Assembly (NCBI GenBank): GCA_021613535.1
Contig: CP075492.1
Location: 11,284,001 to 11,348,000, forward strand
Origin: Adineta vaga
Lineage: Eukaryota; Rotifera
Direction of reading: 5' to 3'
DNA length: 64,000 nt
The notes beneath the pieces were generated by a model, which was given only the letters and a program-made list of their open reading frames with translations, did not search any database and was not told the DNA's origin. Numbering within the stretch: the stretch's first letter is position 1; the number at the start of each line of letters is the position of its first letter. A program made the position numbers and the translations under genes. Shown here one piece after another: positions 37,386 to 53,685 of the stretch.

Positions 37386-38321
37386 AAAGTAACAACGAAC
37401 ATTTAAATTTATTATTTCATTCAGAATATTCATTCGTTTTATGTTGTTAACGATTGTTATAACTGTTTGAAATAAATGAATATTAATTTATTCGTAAGAT
37501 TTCTCTTGAGTATAGACATTCATCAATGAATTTTTAATAACAGAATATTCTCACTTATTTTCAATAAGAACTATATTTAATCAAAACTGTAAATAAAATA
37601 TCTTTGACAACTTATCTATTATATTTCACACATCGAGCAAGTTTATTTCTTTTTAAATTGAACGTACGAAAGAAAAGGAACATTACTACAGTGACAGGTC
37701 ATTGAATCGAGAAAATATAGAATTTCACAAGATTAATTCTTCGTTCAAGAGGAAATGAGTACATCAATATTCATGATTTATGATATCCTGAAAACTTTGT
37801 ACTTCATCGAATACAAGACAATGTTGTACGTAGATTGATGAAGTCGTTTATTGAAAAGAGAGAAAATAACAAAACAAAAAAATATAATCATTTTATTTCT
37901 TTTCTTTCCGACAGAATTTTTATTTATGAAATATTGATATTCTAGAAGAGAAAGGATATATATATATATTCTGAAAATAGAATCAAGGTAATGAAATGAC
38001 GCAGAAAGAGATATATAATGATCTGTTCTGAAGAAATATTTTTCCACATTTATTATCTTTGTTGACAGATAAAGTAGTCTCAATAGACTGATAAATAATC
38101 TATAGTTGCTAATGACATACGATTATTTTCCAAGAAAAACAGACGAATCTGGAGAAATCAATGAAAAAATATAAGATTAATACTTGTAAATTCATAATTG
38201 GTAGAGAAGAAAGTTACTTACAAATGAATAAACTTATTCTCGAAACGTTTTCATAAATATTTGAATAGACTTTGAATGTAACAAAAAAGAGAAGAATCTT
38301 TCCCGCGTATTGTTGTCATTA
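37386..38321. other. Intergenic, about 0.9 kb
   Basis: GPCR 3' UTR followed by AT-rich DNA with a (TA)n run near 37960-37972. The minus-strand open frame at 37778-38083 has no recognisable domain and poor composition. Confidence 0.45.
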
Positions 38322-38795
38322 ATGTTAGACAAAAGAGATTATTTAATTCATTTTGCACGAATCTTCTTTGCATGTCTCTTGCTCATTGTATTTTCATTCT
38401 TCACACATATTTGGAATAAATATCAACCATTTCATCTTGCTGTTCAAATACAACGATGTCAATCGAATCTATCTGATAAAAAAATTCTTTCACTTAATGT
38501 TTGGAAATGGTTGAGTCATTTTCATATAATTGAAATCTTGCCAACAATTCCTTTCTTATCAACATCAATTTCATCGAAATGTCATTCTCATATTGAAGAA
38601 AACTATCCATTGAATATTCATCAGTATCTCCGATTGATTTATTCGATATTACTTATCTATCTTGTTTATCATCTGATTTGTTTATCTGCTGTTCATACTC
38701 GTATGAAACAACTTGAAGAAAAACAACGATACTATGGACGACTTTATCGACAAGATGAAAATGTTCGATGTTCAAAACGTTTATTGAAAACATAA
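38322..38795 (+). CDS. Unknown two-TM membrane protein
   Basis: The frame is open from a TTG at 38310; the first ATG is 38322 (MLDKRDYLIH), giving about 157 residues. Two hydrophobic helices are seen: HFARIFFACLLLIVFSFFTH near residues 10-30 and YLRLIYSILLIYLVYHLICL near 100-122. The loop between them (about 70 residues) has several cysteines. The tail is charged and basic (MKQLEEKQRYYGRLYRQD, ending RLLKT), probably cytosolic. Intronless, converging on the SPCS2 gene with only 48 bases between stop codons. No family recognised. Confidence 0.55.
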   Translation: MLDKRDYLIHFARIFFACLLLIVFSFFTHIWNKYQPFHLAVQIQRCQSNLSDKKILSLNVWKWLSHFHIIEILPTIPFLSTSISSKCHSHIEENYPLNIHQYLRLIYSILLIYLVYHLICLSAVHTRMKQLEEKQRYYGRLYRQDENVRCSKRLLKT

Positions 38796-38843
38796 AACAA
38801 AGAATAACATTGTTTTAGTCGATTGGTTTTTTCATCATTAGAT

Positions 38844-39757
38844 TTATTTTATTTTTCGTGTATTTAATCGCACTTGATCATAAATATGTCGTAAATCAGC
38901 AGTAAAACGATCATAACATAAAACACCATTTTCATCGAAATAATTACCCACAGATTTTGATAATGATTGAATAGAATTTATTGTTTGATTCGTTCCATCA
39001 TTATAATCCAAAGTTAAATGATAAATATCATCATATCTAATGTAAAGAAAAGTTCTTCATATTCGAAAGTTGTATCTATTTCATAATTTACTTTTTAAGT
39101 TTTGATGAAACCGTACATCGAGACACTGGATCAACACCTGCTTTATCCACTAAATTAATTTTGGTTATTCAACCGAAATCATCGAAAAGTACTTACCGAG
39201 TTTACCAGCATAGAATTTGCCACTTTCAATAAATTGCATGTAGAATGTCAAAATACCCATTAGAATAAAATAACTAAAGACAAAACAGTTCATTATGAAT
39301 GACACACTTGCTTAATCTTAGTAGAAAATCATTCCTGATCCTTCTGATAATTTCTACGCACTAAGTTTTGTTTCTTACGCTATAACGCATAGGATGAGTA
39401 TGGAACGTGATTTAGGAAATGGATTTAACCAATCATAAACCAAAGCAAATCCCGAAAATACACATGCAATAAATGATATGTAAAGACGACCATCCATTAA
39501 TTTGAAATCTTCGGTAAAATTCAATGTCTCTTTGAAATACTAGATAAATATAAAAATAGATCTATTTTTCAATTAAAATAAATCCTACCTTTTTGCATGC
39601 ATCATCTAGTGCGTTTTTCACTGCATTAGTTTCCCATTTATTAACCTTAATCGGTTTGTCAGATGTATTATTCAATGCCGTCTAGAAATAGTAAATCAGA
39701 TATTTTTCAGATGAAAAAGAAAAAGATCTGTTAGTTTCATCTCACATTATCGCCCAT
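38844..39757 (-). CDS. SPCS2: Signal peptidase complex subunit 2 (SPC25)
   Basis: Non-catalytic ER-membrane subunit of signal peptidase. A 12-base coding first exon (MGDN) is followed by KVNKWETNAVKNALDDACKK, KLMDGRLYISFIACVFSGFA, LVYDWLNPFPKSRSILILCV and ISYYFILMGILTFYMQF. These correspond to the conserved KWD-x-AVKN-LDD, DGRL, PFP-S and CVISYF-MMGILT blocks of the family, and cover two membrane helices. The C-terminal cytosolic part is SSKLKKYDDIYHLTLDYN through SVGNYFDENGVL to NTRKIK. Six or so exons with short introns. A minus-strand AATAAA overlaps the stop codon region (38843-38848), so the 3' UTR must be very short. Confidence 0.92.
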
Positions 39758-39893
39758 TGCTATTAATCTAGAAATAATGGAAAAAAAAAGAGAGAGATCA
39801 TTCAATGATTTAATAAGAAAAATATCCTAATATGTTTATTATTCTACAGAAAAAAAATATCTTCTATCTGACATATGTTTATTGAATGTTCAT

Positions 39894-40976
<1,083 letters not shown>

Positions 40977-41379
40977 ATTTTTAATATCAGACAAAAAATA
41001 GAAATATATGAACTAGTACGAATGAGAATGAATTCTAGATTTGATAGTATACAGTTATAGTTAATCTTTCTTCTTGCTCTTGTGATTATCTATAATAATC
41101 TTGATTTCTTTGTATCTTTGTATGCTGTGTTTGATTTTGAATCGGTTTAGAGTATCAGACCAATCAAATATGTGCACATATTTTCAAGTACTAGAGGCCG
41201 TAAGTTTCTATTCCATAACCATATGATTCTCTTTCCATACATGACAAATACAGAGTCAGTTTCTTTGCAAACGTGTTGGTTAGAATATGCAATTACTTGT
41301 ACTTCATATATTTATTCGAGAAAGATTTATTTAATCAAAATCAAACTACGAGTAGTAATATTCCTCTTTCAATTGTTTA
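40977..41379. other. Intergenic
   Basis: Presumed PCNA promoter. The plus-strand frames at 41172-41506 are antisense shadows of the downstream unknown gene and of noncoding DNA. Nothing else seen. Confidence 0.45.
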
Positions 41380-42720
41380 TCAAAATCTTGATTTTGTTGA
41401 ATTTTTAATATTACTAAAACGACGTGTTAAGACTGATGATGGTAGACATTGCTGTGTAGCAACATTAAATCGTACATTCCGTTTTTTGACGGTTTTTGCA
41501 AACTAAAAACACAGCAAGGAAATAATAATTTCTCGTTTCAAATATAATAAATAAACAAACATTATCAACAAGAAATTGATTCGCTTTCGTAATAACATTT
41601 CGATTTGCAGGATATAGATTAACACGAATATCCGTTAGAGGTGGCACGGGACGATTTTCTGTTTGAATAGCTCGATAGGAAACATATTTCGATAATAATT
41701 GTAAGTAATAAAATGAAAGACAAAATTTCTTGCCAATATCATAAATAAATGGAAAAAGTAATGTTGAAGTGCCAGCTTTAATTCCATTTTTGGTTGTTAA
41801 ATGTACCAATCTAACGAAAGTGTGAAAGTAAGAGAAAAAAAAGATGATAATTGAGAAGATTTTACTTCGTATTTATCATTAGTGTTTGTAATGCTAAATG
41901 AATATTTCGTGTGATTAGATAGACTTGTTCTTCATCAGCTTCAAGACGTCGAAGTTTACCGGATGGATAAATTGATGTTTGAGATAATGAATTAGCTTTG
42001 ATAATCATTGGTGTAGATTTTCTGTGTTTATTCGAAGGTTTTATTTGAAGATTTTCAGATGTACTATCTGACTGATATCCAGGTAATGGTTTATTATTAT
42101 TCTTAGATCGATGTCGTGAGAGATTAGAAAATCGATTGGAATCAAAAGATTCGGTTTGATTCTTTTGAGGTTTTAAATTCTTAGATTTTTTCGTATAACA
42201 TGACGGATTTGTTTCTCCATCCGTTTTGCCATCAAATGTTGCTGCCATTTCGAGATCATCAAGATGACATTGAAGTTTGCTAACACTTGATTCGAGCAAT
42301 GGAACTGTTTGAAATAACAAATGGGGATAATGTTGAATCGTATGAGCAATATATCGAACTTCATGTTTAAATCTATTCATGTAACAACATATTGATTTGC
42401 AACAATAAACTATTGAATATTCCTTACCGATACATGATTTTGCGTAATTCTTTATGCAATTCAATAACATCAGGTTCAACAGATAGATGATGTCGAGTTG
42501 CACACATATATGGCGCACGAATTTTAAAGATTTCATCATCTTCATTGAAATGATTACGTAGACGTAATCCATTGATAGCAGTTAAAAATCGATAAACATA
42601 GAGAACATTAATAACGAGACGAATAATTCGTGAAGAAAATTGAACAATATCAGTAAGAATATTTAAAGAAATACGAGGATTCTGTTTAGGTGCACAACTT
42701 TCGAAAGATTGATAAACCAT
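41380..42720 (-). CDS. Uncharacterised protein, four exons
   Basis: Not recognised. ATG 42720 opens MVYQSFESCAPKQNPRISLN, followed by a helical region with a hydrophobic stretch (SSRIIRLVINVLYVYRFLTA) that may be amphipathic rather than transmembrane. After an intron near 42375-42427, FKHEVRYIAHTIQHYPHLLF and QTVPLLESSVSKLQCHLDDL look like long helices. A serine/lysine-rich disordered linker (about 42060-42200) follows, then LRRLEADEEQVYLITRNIHL, LVHLTTKNGIKAGTSTLLFP, and LVDN spliced to FAKTVKKRNVRFNV near the end. Introns have standard GT-AG ends and frames join cleanly, about 370 residues. No enzyme motif. Probably a cytosolic or membrane-associated helical protein. Confidence 0.6.
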
Positions 42721-42976
42721 AAAAAACGATTGTTTTTTCAGTAAATCAAAAAGATATTTTTGAAAAAATCAGTTTATTGAGCGCTTATTTTTTCAGAATA
42801 AGACTAACGAATATCGAACTTCATCTTATTGATTTTTATTTCTTCATGAATAAAAAATAAATAAAAGACATAACAATACAGAAAGAAAAAATGGTTTATC
42901 AATAATATATACTTCACTGTTTATAACATATTTGACTATTCTTTCAAAGCATAGTTTATGATTGATTATAGATACT

Positions 42977-44518
42977 TTACCAATCAATGTTCATCGTGTG
43001 TTTGCGATATACTCGAAGAACATATGCGTCTTGTGTAGAACTTCGACATGTTTGTAAACGACGAGGAGAATCTCTCTAAGATGAATAAAGAGATAAATAG
43101 AAAATGAATGATTTTGTTTCTGATAATATTGAACATACATGATTTTCTTCGATAGTATAAATTGGAGACGTTGGGGATGGTTTCGAATGATCAATTGTAC
43201 CATTATCTTTATTATTTTCTGTTTTTCGACGTTTCTTTCTCTACAGAACAAAAACTTATCCATAATTGACTTATTAAGAAGAAGAAAAAACAATAACGAA
43301 CTCTTGGACCATTTGTTTCCGTTTGTTTCGTTGCTGTTGATTCATTCAATTGAGTTTGATTGAGTTGGTTAAATTGAGATACGGTTTGATTCACTGTTTG
43401 TTTAATTCGACGTTGAACAACATAATCATACGTTGACAGATCATGATAACCTAGTTAGATAAGTTTTGTGACTTAGGAACAAAAAAAAACCCAAAGAGCT
43501 CAAGTCTTCTTGACTTACATAGATAGATATGAAATAAAAGTAGATATAAAGTTAAACCACATATAGCAATCGTAAGGAATGCAAGAATTGCTGTTATCAC
43601 TTGAAATGCAACCAATGACGATGGTATCATTAATATAGCATATCGATCTATACGAAAAAGATAATCAATTAATTTACAGTAGCAAGACAACTCTTGTTTA
43701 GTTGTGTCATTATAGTTTTCATTTGATACACTTTGAAAAGAGAGTGCATATGAACATCTCAATTAGAAAAGACACTGTCCTCCACTTGACAATTATTCCA
43801 TTGATGTTCGAACTTCAATTAAATTCAAGTACTCAGGAAGGAAATAATTGACTTATGCAATCTACGATGACTATTACCAATCGTTTTTTTACTATCATCC
43901 GATACTAATTGAACAAATCTTACCTAAATCATAGTACGGTTTTAATCGAAGTGATGATGATGAATCTTGAAATGATCCAATGAATTGAAGTAAACTATTG
44001 ATGAATATAATGAAAGTACCCAAAACAATCAAAGATAACATTAATAAAAAGAAACGATAGTTTTTTCCTCCAACACATGTATTCAACCATACACAATGAT
44101 GATCAAATGAATAAATACATTTATTGCATGACGAACAATGTTTTGCTCGTTCAGTAACATGTACAGCACATACATGGCAATAGAGTTGGGTGATGACATG
44201 TGAATGTTGATGACGATCAAAATCCGTTCTTGGCCCTTGACTTGTGCGAATAACTTCGTTATCAGCTGGATCGATATAAGATATAGTTATAAAAATAATC
44301 AAAAATGGAAGAATAACAAATGAAGACAGAACAATATTCAACCATTGCCATGGGTGAGCTCGAACGTTTACACATAATGTTAAATAATTCATTAAAACGA
44401 GAAATACTATAACTATTAAGGCAATAACTTGAACAAAATGAAGTGGAAAAGAAAATCCATTTCGACGACGTCGACCAATATTTGATGTATTTCTTGGATT
44501 TGAACTAATGATTGCCAT
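42977..44518 (-). CDS. DHHC palmitoyltransferase, ZDHHC1/11-like
   Basis: Integral-membrane S-acyltransferase that palmitoylates protein cysteines, probably in ER/Golgi membranes. ATG 44518 opens [22 protein letters not shown]1 and TM2 are [20 protein letters not shown] and [20 protein letters not shown], then [11 protein letters not shown] matches the DPG-type motif (DPA here). The cysteine-rich domain is [20 protein letters not shown] then [20 protein letters not shown], with the catalytic DHHC intact, followed by NYRFFLL. TM3 and TM4 lie either side of a 300-nt intron. [19 protein letters not shown] resembles the HIYL-(x)-LTTYEYI end of ZDHHC1/11. The C-terminal tail is polar and probably disordered. 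Confidence 0.92.
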
Positions 44519-44955
44519 TTATTTAGAATAATAGCAACAATTTAATTGTAATCAAGGAAAAAACAATAAACGAAAAAGGTTTCTTTTGTATGTTTATTTA
44601 AAACAAATGATTGTATTTGAATGTAGATTTGATACCAATATGTACATGTTTTAATTTCATAGCAAATTATGCATCAGTTCCTCTTTCTCTTTTTCTATCG
44701 TTTCTAACGGGTCTTTTTAACACTTTTTTCTTTTTATTCTTCTCTCATGTTACCAGAGTTGTTGCAATAGTAACAGATGGAAATAACATCAGATGCCGCT
44801 CATATACAATAATTGTTGAATTGATTTCTTTCGAAATTATACATTATACGTAGTTAGTCTTTACATATTCAATTGCAGATGAAGACTTCTTAAATACAAA
44901 CTGTTTGTATATGAATAAGTCCCATTATTCAAAAGTTTCTCTATAGTTGCAATTG
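44519..44955. other. Intergenic
   Basis: 5' flank of the DHHC gene. The plus-strand frame at 44611-44853 is Phe/Ser/Ile-rich and unconvincing. Confidence 0.4.
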
Positions 44956-45141
44956 ATGTCATCAGAACATCAAAACGAATTGACTGATCTTCGATTGAAA
45001 CTGAGAAGTATTTTTGATCATTCATATACAAAAAATCTAACTTTCTTGTCTCATTTAAACTTCATAACAAAAGGCAAAAACATATACTCATCGGATGAGT
45101 CATATGCATATGTATGTAAAATACTAGAAAAACACGACTAG
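44956..45141 (+). CDS. Possible small protein, unknown
   Basis: ATG 44956 opens MSSEHQNELTDLRLKLRSIF, followed by DHSYTKNLTFLSHLN, ending LEKHD after 61 codons. AATAAA follows 12-18 bases after the stop (about 45154-45159), overlapping the end of the convergent BCKDK gene. The composition is protein-like and helical at the start. No family recognised; it could be the last exon of a longer transcript, because an AG precedes it. Confidence 0.35.
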   Translation: MSSEHQNELTDLRLKLRSIFDHSYTKNLTFLSHLNFITKGKNIYSSDESYAYVCKILEKHD

Positions 45142-45158
45142 AATGAGTTATTAATAAA

Positions 45159-46576
45159 TTAGATCTTGATACGTTCAGAATTTGTGTGTATAAAACCAAG
45201 ACGAAGATAAGTATCAATGCCAATACGCGATATTTGTCGAAGAGCTAAGGAACCATTGAAGAATTTTGCATAGAGACGGCAAACTGGAAGACCAAATCCA
45301 TAGCCATACATCTGTTTTGATCTAGAGAGAAAAAAACGATCTCATAATACAAAGATCAAGAATTCTGTAGTCTGAACATCTTCCTTTTCTATACTTTCCT
45401 ATTTTACTCTATTTAAGAGAAAACACTTACGATTGAGTCATACGTTCTTGAAAATCTGCTAAAATATCAATATGTTTATCTTCTTCTTTTTCGTTGACTA
45501 CATCACCTACAAAATGAAAACGAATAAACATCCACAATAAACATTTCTGTTCATCCTTTCTGACCACTAAACATATATGTAAACATTTGCTCATCACTAG
45601 CATCAATTCCACCACCTTGATCTTTCACTACAATTGTAAAATTTTCATCCACAGAATTCGACGCAATCACAACTTTACATAATGGTGTTTCACGATTTTC
45701 TTCAAAATATTGTTTTACATTTTGAACATTTCCCAATGAACTTTTCTTATGTTCAACTATTGCGCGCATAGAATTTTTCAATAATTCACGTAGAATATAT
45801 TCGACAATACTTGGAAAATAAGGTATCGGTTCTTGCATTGTATTTTCCACTTGAACATGTGGTACAACTGTATACGTTTCAAAACATAGTGAAGAAACAT
45901 CATCAATACATTGTTGAACAGCTTTCGCCGGTGAGAAATTCATACAAATGGCTCCACGCCAACCCGATCTAATTTGTTCTTGTTTTTCTTGTTGTTTATG
46001 CAATTCAATATAATGTTCAGCAAGTAAACGCATGGATAAACGGATATGAAGAACATTATCAAGAAAATCTTTCATTATTTTATAGGATTTAAAATGTTTT
46101 TGTGCTTCACTACAGCCTGTTGATAATAATCCAATGACATCATTATTTTGTACAACAAATCGATTGATTAATTCAAAGAATTTCTCTTCATCTTCAGATG
46201 TTCTAATTTCTGAAAATTGTGTAAAAGTTTCAAAATATTTCAAATAACGTTCATGTAAAGATAATAATGTTGGATTCGCACCGGGTAGAAATGGAATCGA
46301 TTGAAAATGAGATAAACAATGTGCAATACGAACTAATAATTGATCATGAAGTTCTCGTGCAGTTTGAACTAAATCAACTGGTGTTGAATGATGTAGTGAA
46401 CAAGCTTCAATCATACGATTCGGATAACAATATGCAATAGGTCGTTGAGAATATTCGATTAATTCATCATGAGATGAGAATTTTGCTAATTGTTTCACTA
46501 TACCGGAGAGTGCTGAAGTATGAGAAATTGAACTCGATCTTCGAACTGTTGTTGAGAGATAACGATAGATAGACAT
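45159..46576 (-). CDS. BCKDK: Branched-chain alpha-ketoacid dehydrogenase kinase
   Basis: Mitochondrial protein kinase of the PDK/BCKDK family (GHKL fold), which phosphorylates the E1 subunit and shuts down branched-chain amino acid oxidation. The N-terminus MSIYRYLSTTVRRSSSISHT is a plausible mitochondrial targeting peptide. LLVRIAHCLSHFQSIPFLPG and ANPTLLSLHERYLKYFE match BCKDK (IAHR-KGFR-LPFI-GCNPT) more closely than PDK1-4. The N-box is ILRELLKNSMRAIVEH, the G1 box VVKDQGGGID, and the G2 box GYGFGLPVCRLYAKFFNG. The protein ends RLGFIHTNSERIKI. Three exons; the large first exon (45551-46576) encodes most of it. All ATP-binding motifs are intact. Confidence 0.92.
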
Positions 46577-47017
46577 GCTAAATGCATAAATGTGAAATCT
46601 ATTTGGATAAGGTAATTTTCATCTAGAACAAACATTTATTTATATTTTTGGCAAACAATTGATCGTTTTAGAATAATATGAATCAATCGATTTATTTATA
46701 ACGAAAATGCAACCATTACTATTTGCTATAGAAGAAAAATGATTCAGTGACAATCAATAAAAACAGAATATGTATGGAGAGACCGACCGAATCCTAAGGT
46801 TTTACAAGTAGATGTCACTCATGCATTGTCTATATCCATTCTTCAGTTATTCAAAATCAGATCATTTTTTATCTATAGAATTAAGAATATTTATTTATTC
46901 AATCTAATCGTAAGAGTATAACAAAAGACAAAGAAATATATATATATATATAGGTATATTGATATCGAAAGTAATTGTTATCCGTATGTAGAGAAGAAAA
47001 ATATATGATATTGATTT
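46577..47017. other. Intergenic
   Basis: BCKDK promoter and MCM4 3' end. A (TA)n tract sits near 46938-46950 and TTTATT, a minus-strand poly(A) hexamer, near 46890. No gene seen. Confidence 0.45.
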
Positions 47018-50410
<3,393 letters not shown>

Positions 50411-50481
50411 CTAGAAAAAAAAGTGAAATATTTGTTTTTGCAAATTCGTCTTAGTTATGAATAACAAAGAAATTATTTTAT

Positions 50482-51291
50482 TTAAATAATATTCGTTTCA
50501 AGTTTTCGTGTTATTGTAACAAGATGTTCATGCATAGAATTCGTTTGTTCATGAATAATATCAAGTTTTTCTTGTAAATTTATATTTGCATTTGCTAATG
50601 ATAAACGTGAGGAATCAATTAAATGTACAAGTTGTTTTAATATAGATATAAAATCTTCATGTAAACGATGATCTAAATAAATTGAATTATTCGAATTATT
50701 CTGATTCGATGGATTACTTAATGAACGTATTAACATATTTAATTTTAACATATCACTTGAAGAATCATTTAATGGTTTAATTATCTTTTGTTGAATAAAT
50801 ATAAAACGTTCAACAATAAATTGAATATTTTTCAACAAATTATTTATATTAAGCATACGTCGATCGGAACTTGTATCCATATGAATCAATAAACGAATAA
50901 TATCATCGAGATATTCATTAATTCGTTTACATAAATGCATAGTAGATTGAGAATTAGTATATGAACATGATTGTGTTAATGCACAAGGTATTAATGATGG
51001 AGTTGATTTACTTGTATCAGTTGTAAAAGGAATATTTAAGGATGTTGATGGACAATATGAAAGAAGAAGTTCACCATTCAGCATAGGATGATTCGTTTGA
51101 GATTCAAAACATGTGGTATTATTATTATTATTGTTCATATTATTTGTTGATAGATTCATTCCATGAATCATTGAAATATCTGGTACAATCGATGGATTAC
51201 AGGATGGAACAGATGGACCAGTTTTGGAATAGAGATCAAATGGACACATATCAAGAAAGAAATCCAAAGGAATTAAAGATGATTTCGACAT
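50482..51291 (-). CDS. Uncharacterised helical protein, intronless
   Basis: The frame is open to a TTG at 51333; the first suitable ATG is 51291 (MSKSSLIPLDFFLDMCPFDL), giving about 269 residues. The N-terminal half is low-complexity, rich in Ser, Asn, Thr and Pro with an Asn run (MNNNNNNTT). The C-terminal half is predicted helical: LCKRINEYLDDIIRLLIHMD, LLKNIQFIVERFIFIQQKII, and a possible coiled coil SLANANINLQEKLDIIHEQT. There are no catalytic motifs and no membrane segment. The start is 72 nt from the MCM4 start's side only in the sense of same-strand neighbour order; no functional link is implied. Family not recognised. Confidence 0.55.
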   Translation of the reverse strand: MSKSSLIPLDFFLDMCPFDLYSKTGPSVPSCNPSIVPDISMIHGMNLSTNNMNNNNNNTTCFESQTNHPMLNGELLLSYCPSTSLNIPFTTDTSKSTPSLIPCALTQSCSYTNSQSTMHLCKRINEYLDDIIRLLIHMDTSSDRRMLNINNLLKNIQFIVERFIFIQQKIIKPLNDSSSDMLKLNMLIRSLSNPSNQNNSNNSIYLDHRLHEDFISILKQLVHLIDSSRLSLANANINLQEKLDIIHEQTNSMHEHLVTITRKLETNII

Positions 51292-51333
51292 GACTGTTTG
51301 ACTGAATGAAGTGACGAGTAGGATAATACACAA

Positions 51334-51772
51334 GTCAAACTTGACTGACTGAAATGAAGAAGAGAGAATGAATAAGTCATGTTGAAAAAAGACCGCGAAA
51401 CAAAGGACATAGGCGAGATTCGTTCGTACAAGATTTGATGAGAGAAGTTCATGATTATATTCTCTACTAACTTTTATGTAGTTAAACTTTTAAATAATTT
51501 CATGAATGTGTGAAAATAATAAGAAAGAGGTCGCACTACTACTCGCTTATCCATTATGTGATTTCATTATCCGCACCAACAACACCATTCGAAGGAGTAA
51601 AACATTTAGAGTTCATTTAGAAAATAGATTTATCACTATTCGTCTTTTCCATATTTATTATGTTTAATAAAATGTTCATAATCAAAATCTCTTACGAATA
51701 AAAAAAACTAACTAAAGACACCCATACATCTTTACATCTTATATGAATGACAAAGAAAATAAAAACAGAAGT
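51334..51772. other. Intergenic
   Basis: 5' flank of the unknown helical protein gene and 3' flank of the acyl-CoA synthetase. No feature beyond AT-rich DNA; TTTATT near 51655 is a candidate minus-strand poly(A) hexamer. Confidence 0.45.
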
Positions 51773-53685
51773 TTATTTCTTATTGCCAACTTCTTTCAAA
51801 TCAGCAATCATCGCTTCAGACAATTTGAACTTTTGCACTTTCCCCGTTGGTGTCATTATGAACTTATCAACAAAACGAATGTGCTTCGGAATCTTAAAGA
51901 ATGCTAATTTATCCATCAAAAATTTTGTGATATCTTCTACTTGACATTGTACTGCATCTGGTTTCAATTTGATCCATGCACACACCTCTTCACCATATCG
52001 TTCATCTGGAATAGAAAACACTTGTGCTTCAGCAACACTTGGATGTTCGATTATGGTATTTTCGATTTCAATTGGATAGATATTTACACCACCACGAATG
52101 ATCATTTCCTTACGTCGTGTAATATAATAAAGATAACCATCTTCGTCCATTTTAGCTTCGTCACCAGTTCGAAGCCAGCCTGAAGGTGTGAGTGCTTCCT
52201 TTGTTTTTTCTGGATCGTTATAGTATCCAGTCATGATAGGATAACCTCTTGCCCAAATTTCACCTTGCTGACCGATTGGCACAGCATTACCGTCTTCGTC
52301 AGCAACTTTGACTTCTAAACGTTGCATACAACGTCCCAATGATCCATGACGTCGTTTTGGATCGGCATCACCTGCCCACATGCCACTAGTAAGTAGAGCT
52401 GCATTTTCTGTCATTCCATATCCTTGAACAACACGTTCAATTGGAATTTCTTTTTCTAATTGTTGTAGGAAACTAGGATGCATTGGACTGGCACCAATGG
52501 CGGAAAATATTAATGAACTTAGATCGTATTTCTTTCGATCTGGATGTGTCAGCATATCACGAAAGATAATAGGTGCACCAATCAATGCAGTACATTTTTC
52601 TTCATGAATAGCCTGCATCGTCGAGGGTGTATCAGGTAGAATTGCTGGAAAAATAACTTTAGCTTTGGCAACAGCAACATTCAATACCCCAACTACTTCT
52701 GCGAAAATATGAAACATTGGAATAGGTACACATAGACGAGTGAAATATTGTCCAAGATGTTCCCATTGAGCATGAACCAAATTGAGCATACCAAAACTCG
52801 TCAATGTTGCCGCTTTTGGTTGACCCGTTGTCCCCGATGTGTAAAATATTGTTGCTGGTGAGTCAGGATTCACTGATGCTTGTCGTTCATTTAGTTTATC
52901 ATGTGATAGTTTTGCACCTCGTTCAACCAAATCCTGATATGAATGCGTGCCTGTATTCGATGATCTTTCACCAGTCAGTATCACATGCTTCAAGGTTGGT
53001 AATGCTTTTGATGATAGTTCACGAGTGGTCGAATGTTCATTCAGTTCGGGTACCAGTTTTTGAAACATCTGTAACGATGGAATGATCTTTAGCGATGGTG
53101 GTAAAATCAAACCTTTGCATCCCACTTTGTTGATACAATATTCTAGTTCACGACCAACATAAGCAGGATTGATATTGACCTATAATAATTAGAGTGAAGT
53201 AACTTATGACAAGAATACATGGATAACTTACTTTTATGAGACCTAATTTGGATGTTACATATGTCATTGCGACGTTCTCAGACGTGTTAGGTAACCACAC
53301 AGCGAAACGATCATTCTTTTGGAATCCAAGTTCTAGAAGTGATGCAGCGAGACTGTCGACTTCATGTTTGAATGACTTGAATGTATATCGTTTTTGTTCA
53401 CCTAGAATATCAAATGAAAAAGTAGAAGTATAGAATCATGCTGTGTTGTTGATAGGCGTTACTTTTGAAAACATAACATTCATGATCGGGATATTTTTGA
53501 GCTGTTTCATCGAAGCTCTGACTAATGGTTTTGTAGACGAATGGAAGTGATGAAGTGTGATGAAAATAACTAGAGGTTAATTTTGTTGATGGGTTTGATG
53601 ATGAAGAGTGTCGTATTTTAAATTGTAGAACAATCCATGATGGCTGCGGTTGAGTTAGAAAACGTTTTGTGTTACTGATAAACAT
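51773..53685 (-). CDS. Medium-chain acyl-CoA synthetase, ACSF2-like (intact copy)
   Basis: ATP-dependent acyl-CoA ligase of the ANL superfamily that activates fatty acids by acyl-AMP and thioester formation. The start MFISNTKRFLTQPQPSWIVL with the following HSSSSNPSTK suggests a mitochondrial targeting peptide, as in ACSF2. Three exons joined by short introns. Motifs: ATP-binding FYTSGTTGQPKAATLTS, PMFHIFAEVVGVLN, QGYGMTENAAL (A5-like), SGWLRTGDEAKMDEDGYLYY and RRKEMIIRGGVNIYPIEIEN (adenylation/thioesterification hinge). The catalytic lysine region is PTGKVQKFKL near the C-terminus. All are intact, about 575 residues. A frameshifted tandem copy lies upstream at 54771-56681. Confidence 0.93.

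Noticed and set aside
51941-52183. Plus-strand frame inside the acyl-CoA synthetase gene, with a twin at 54939-55181
   Set aside because: It is the antisense shadow of a conserved exon, and the twin exists only because the gene is duplicated.
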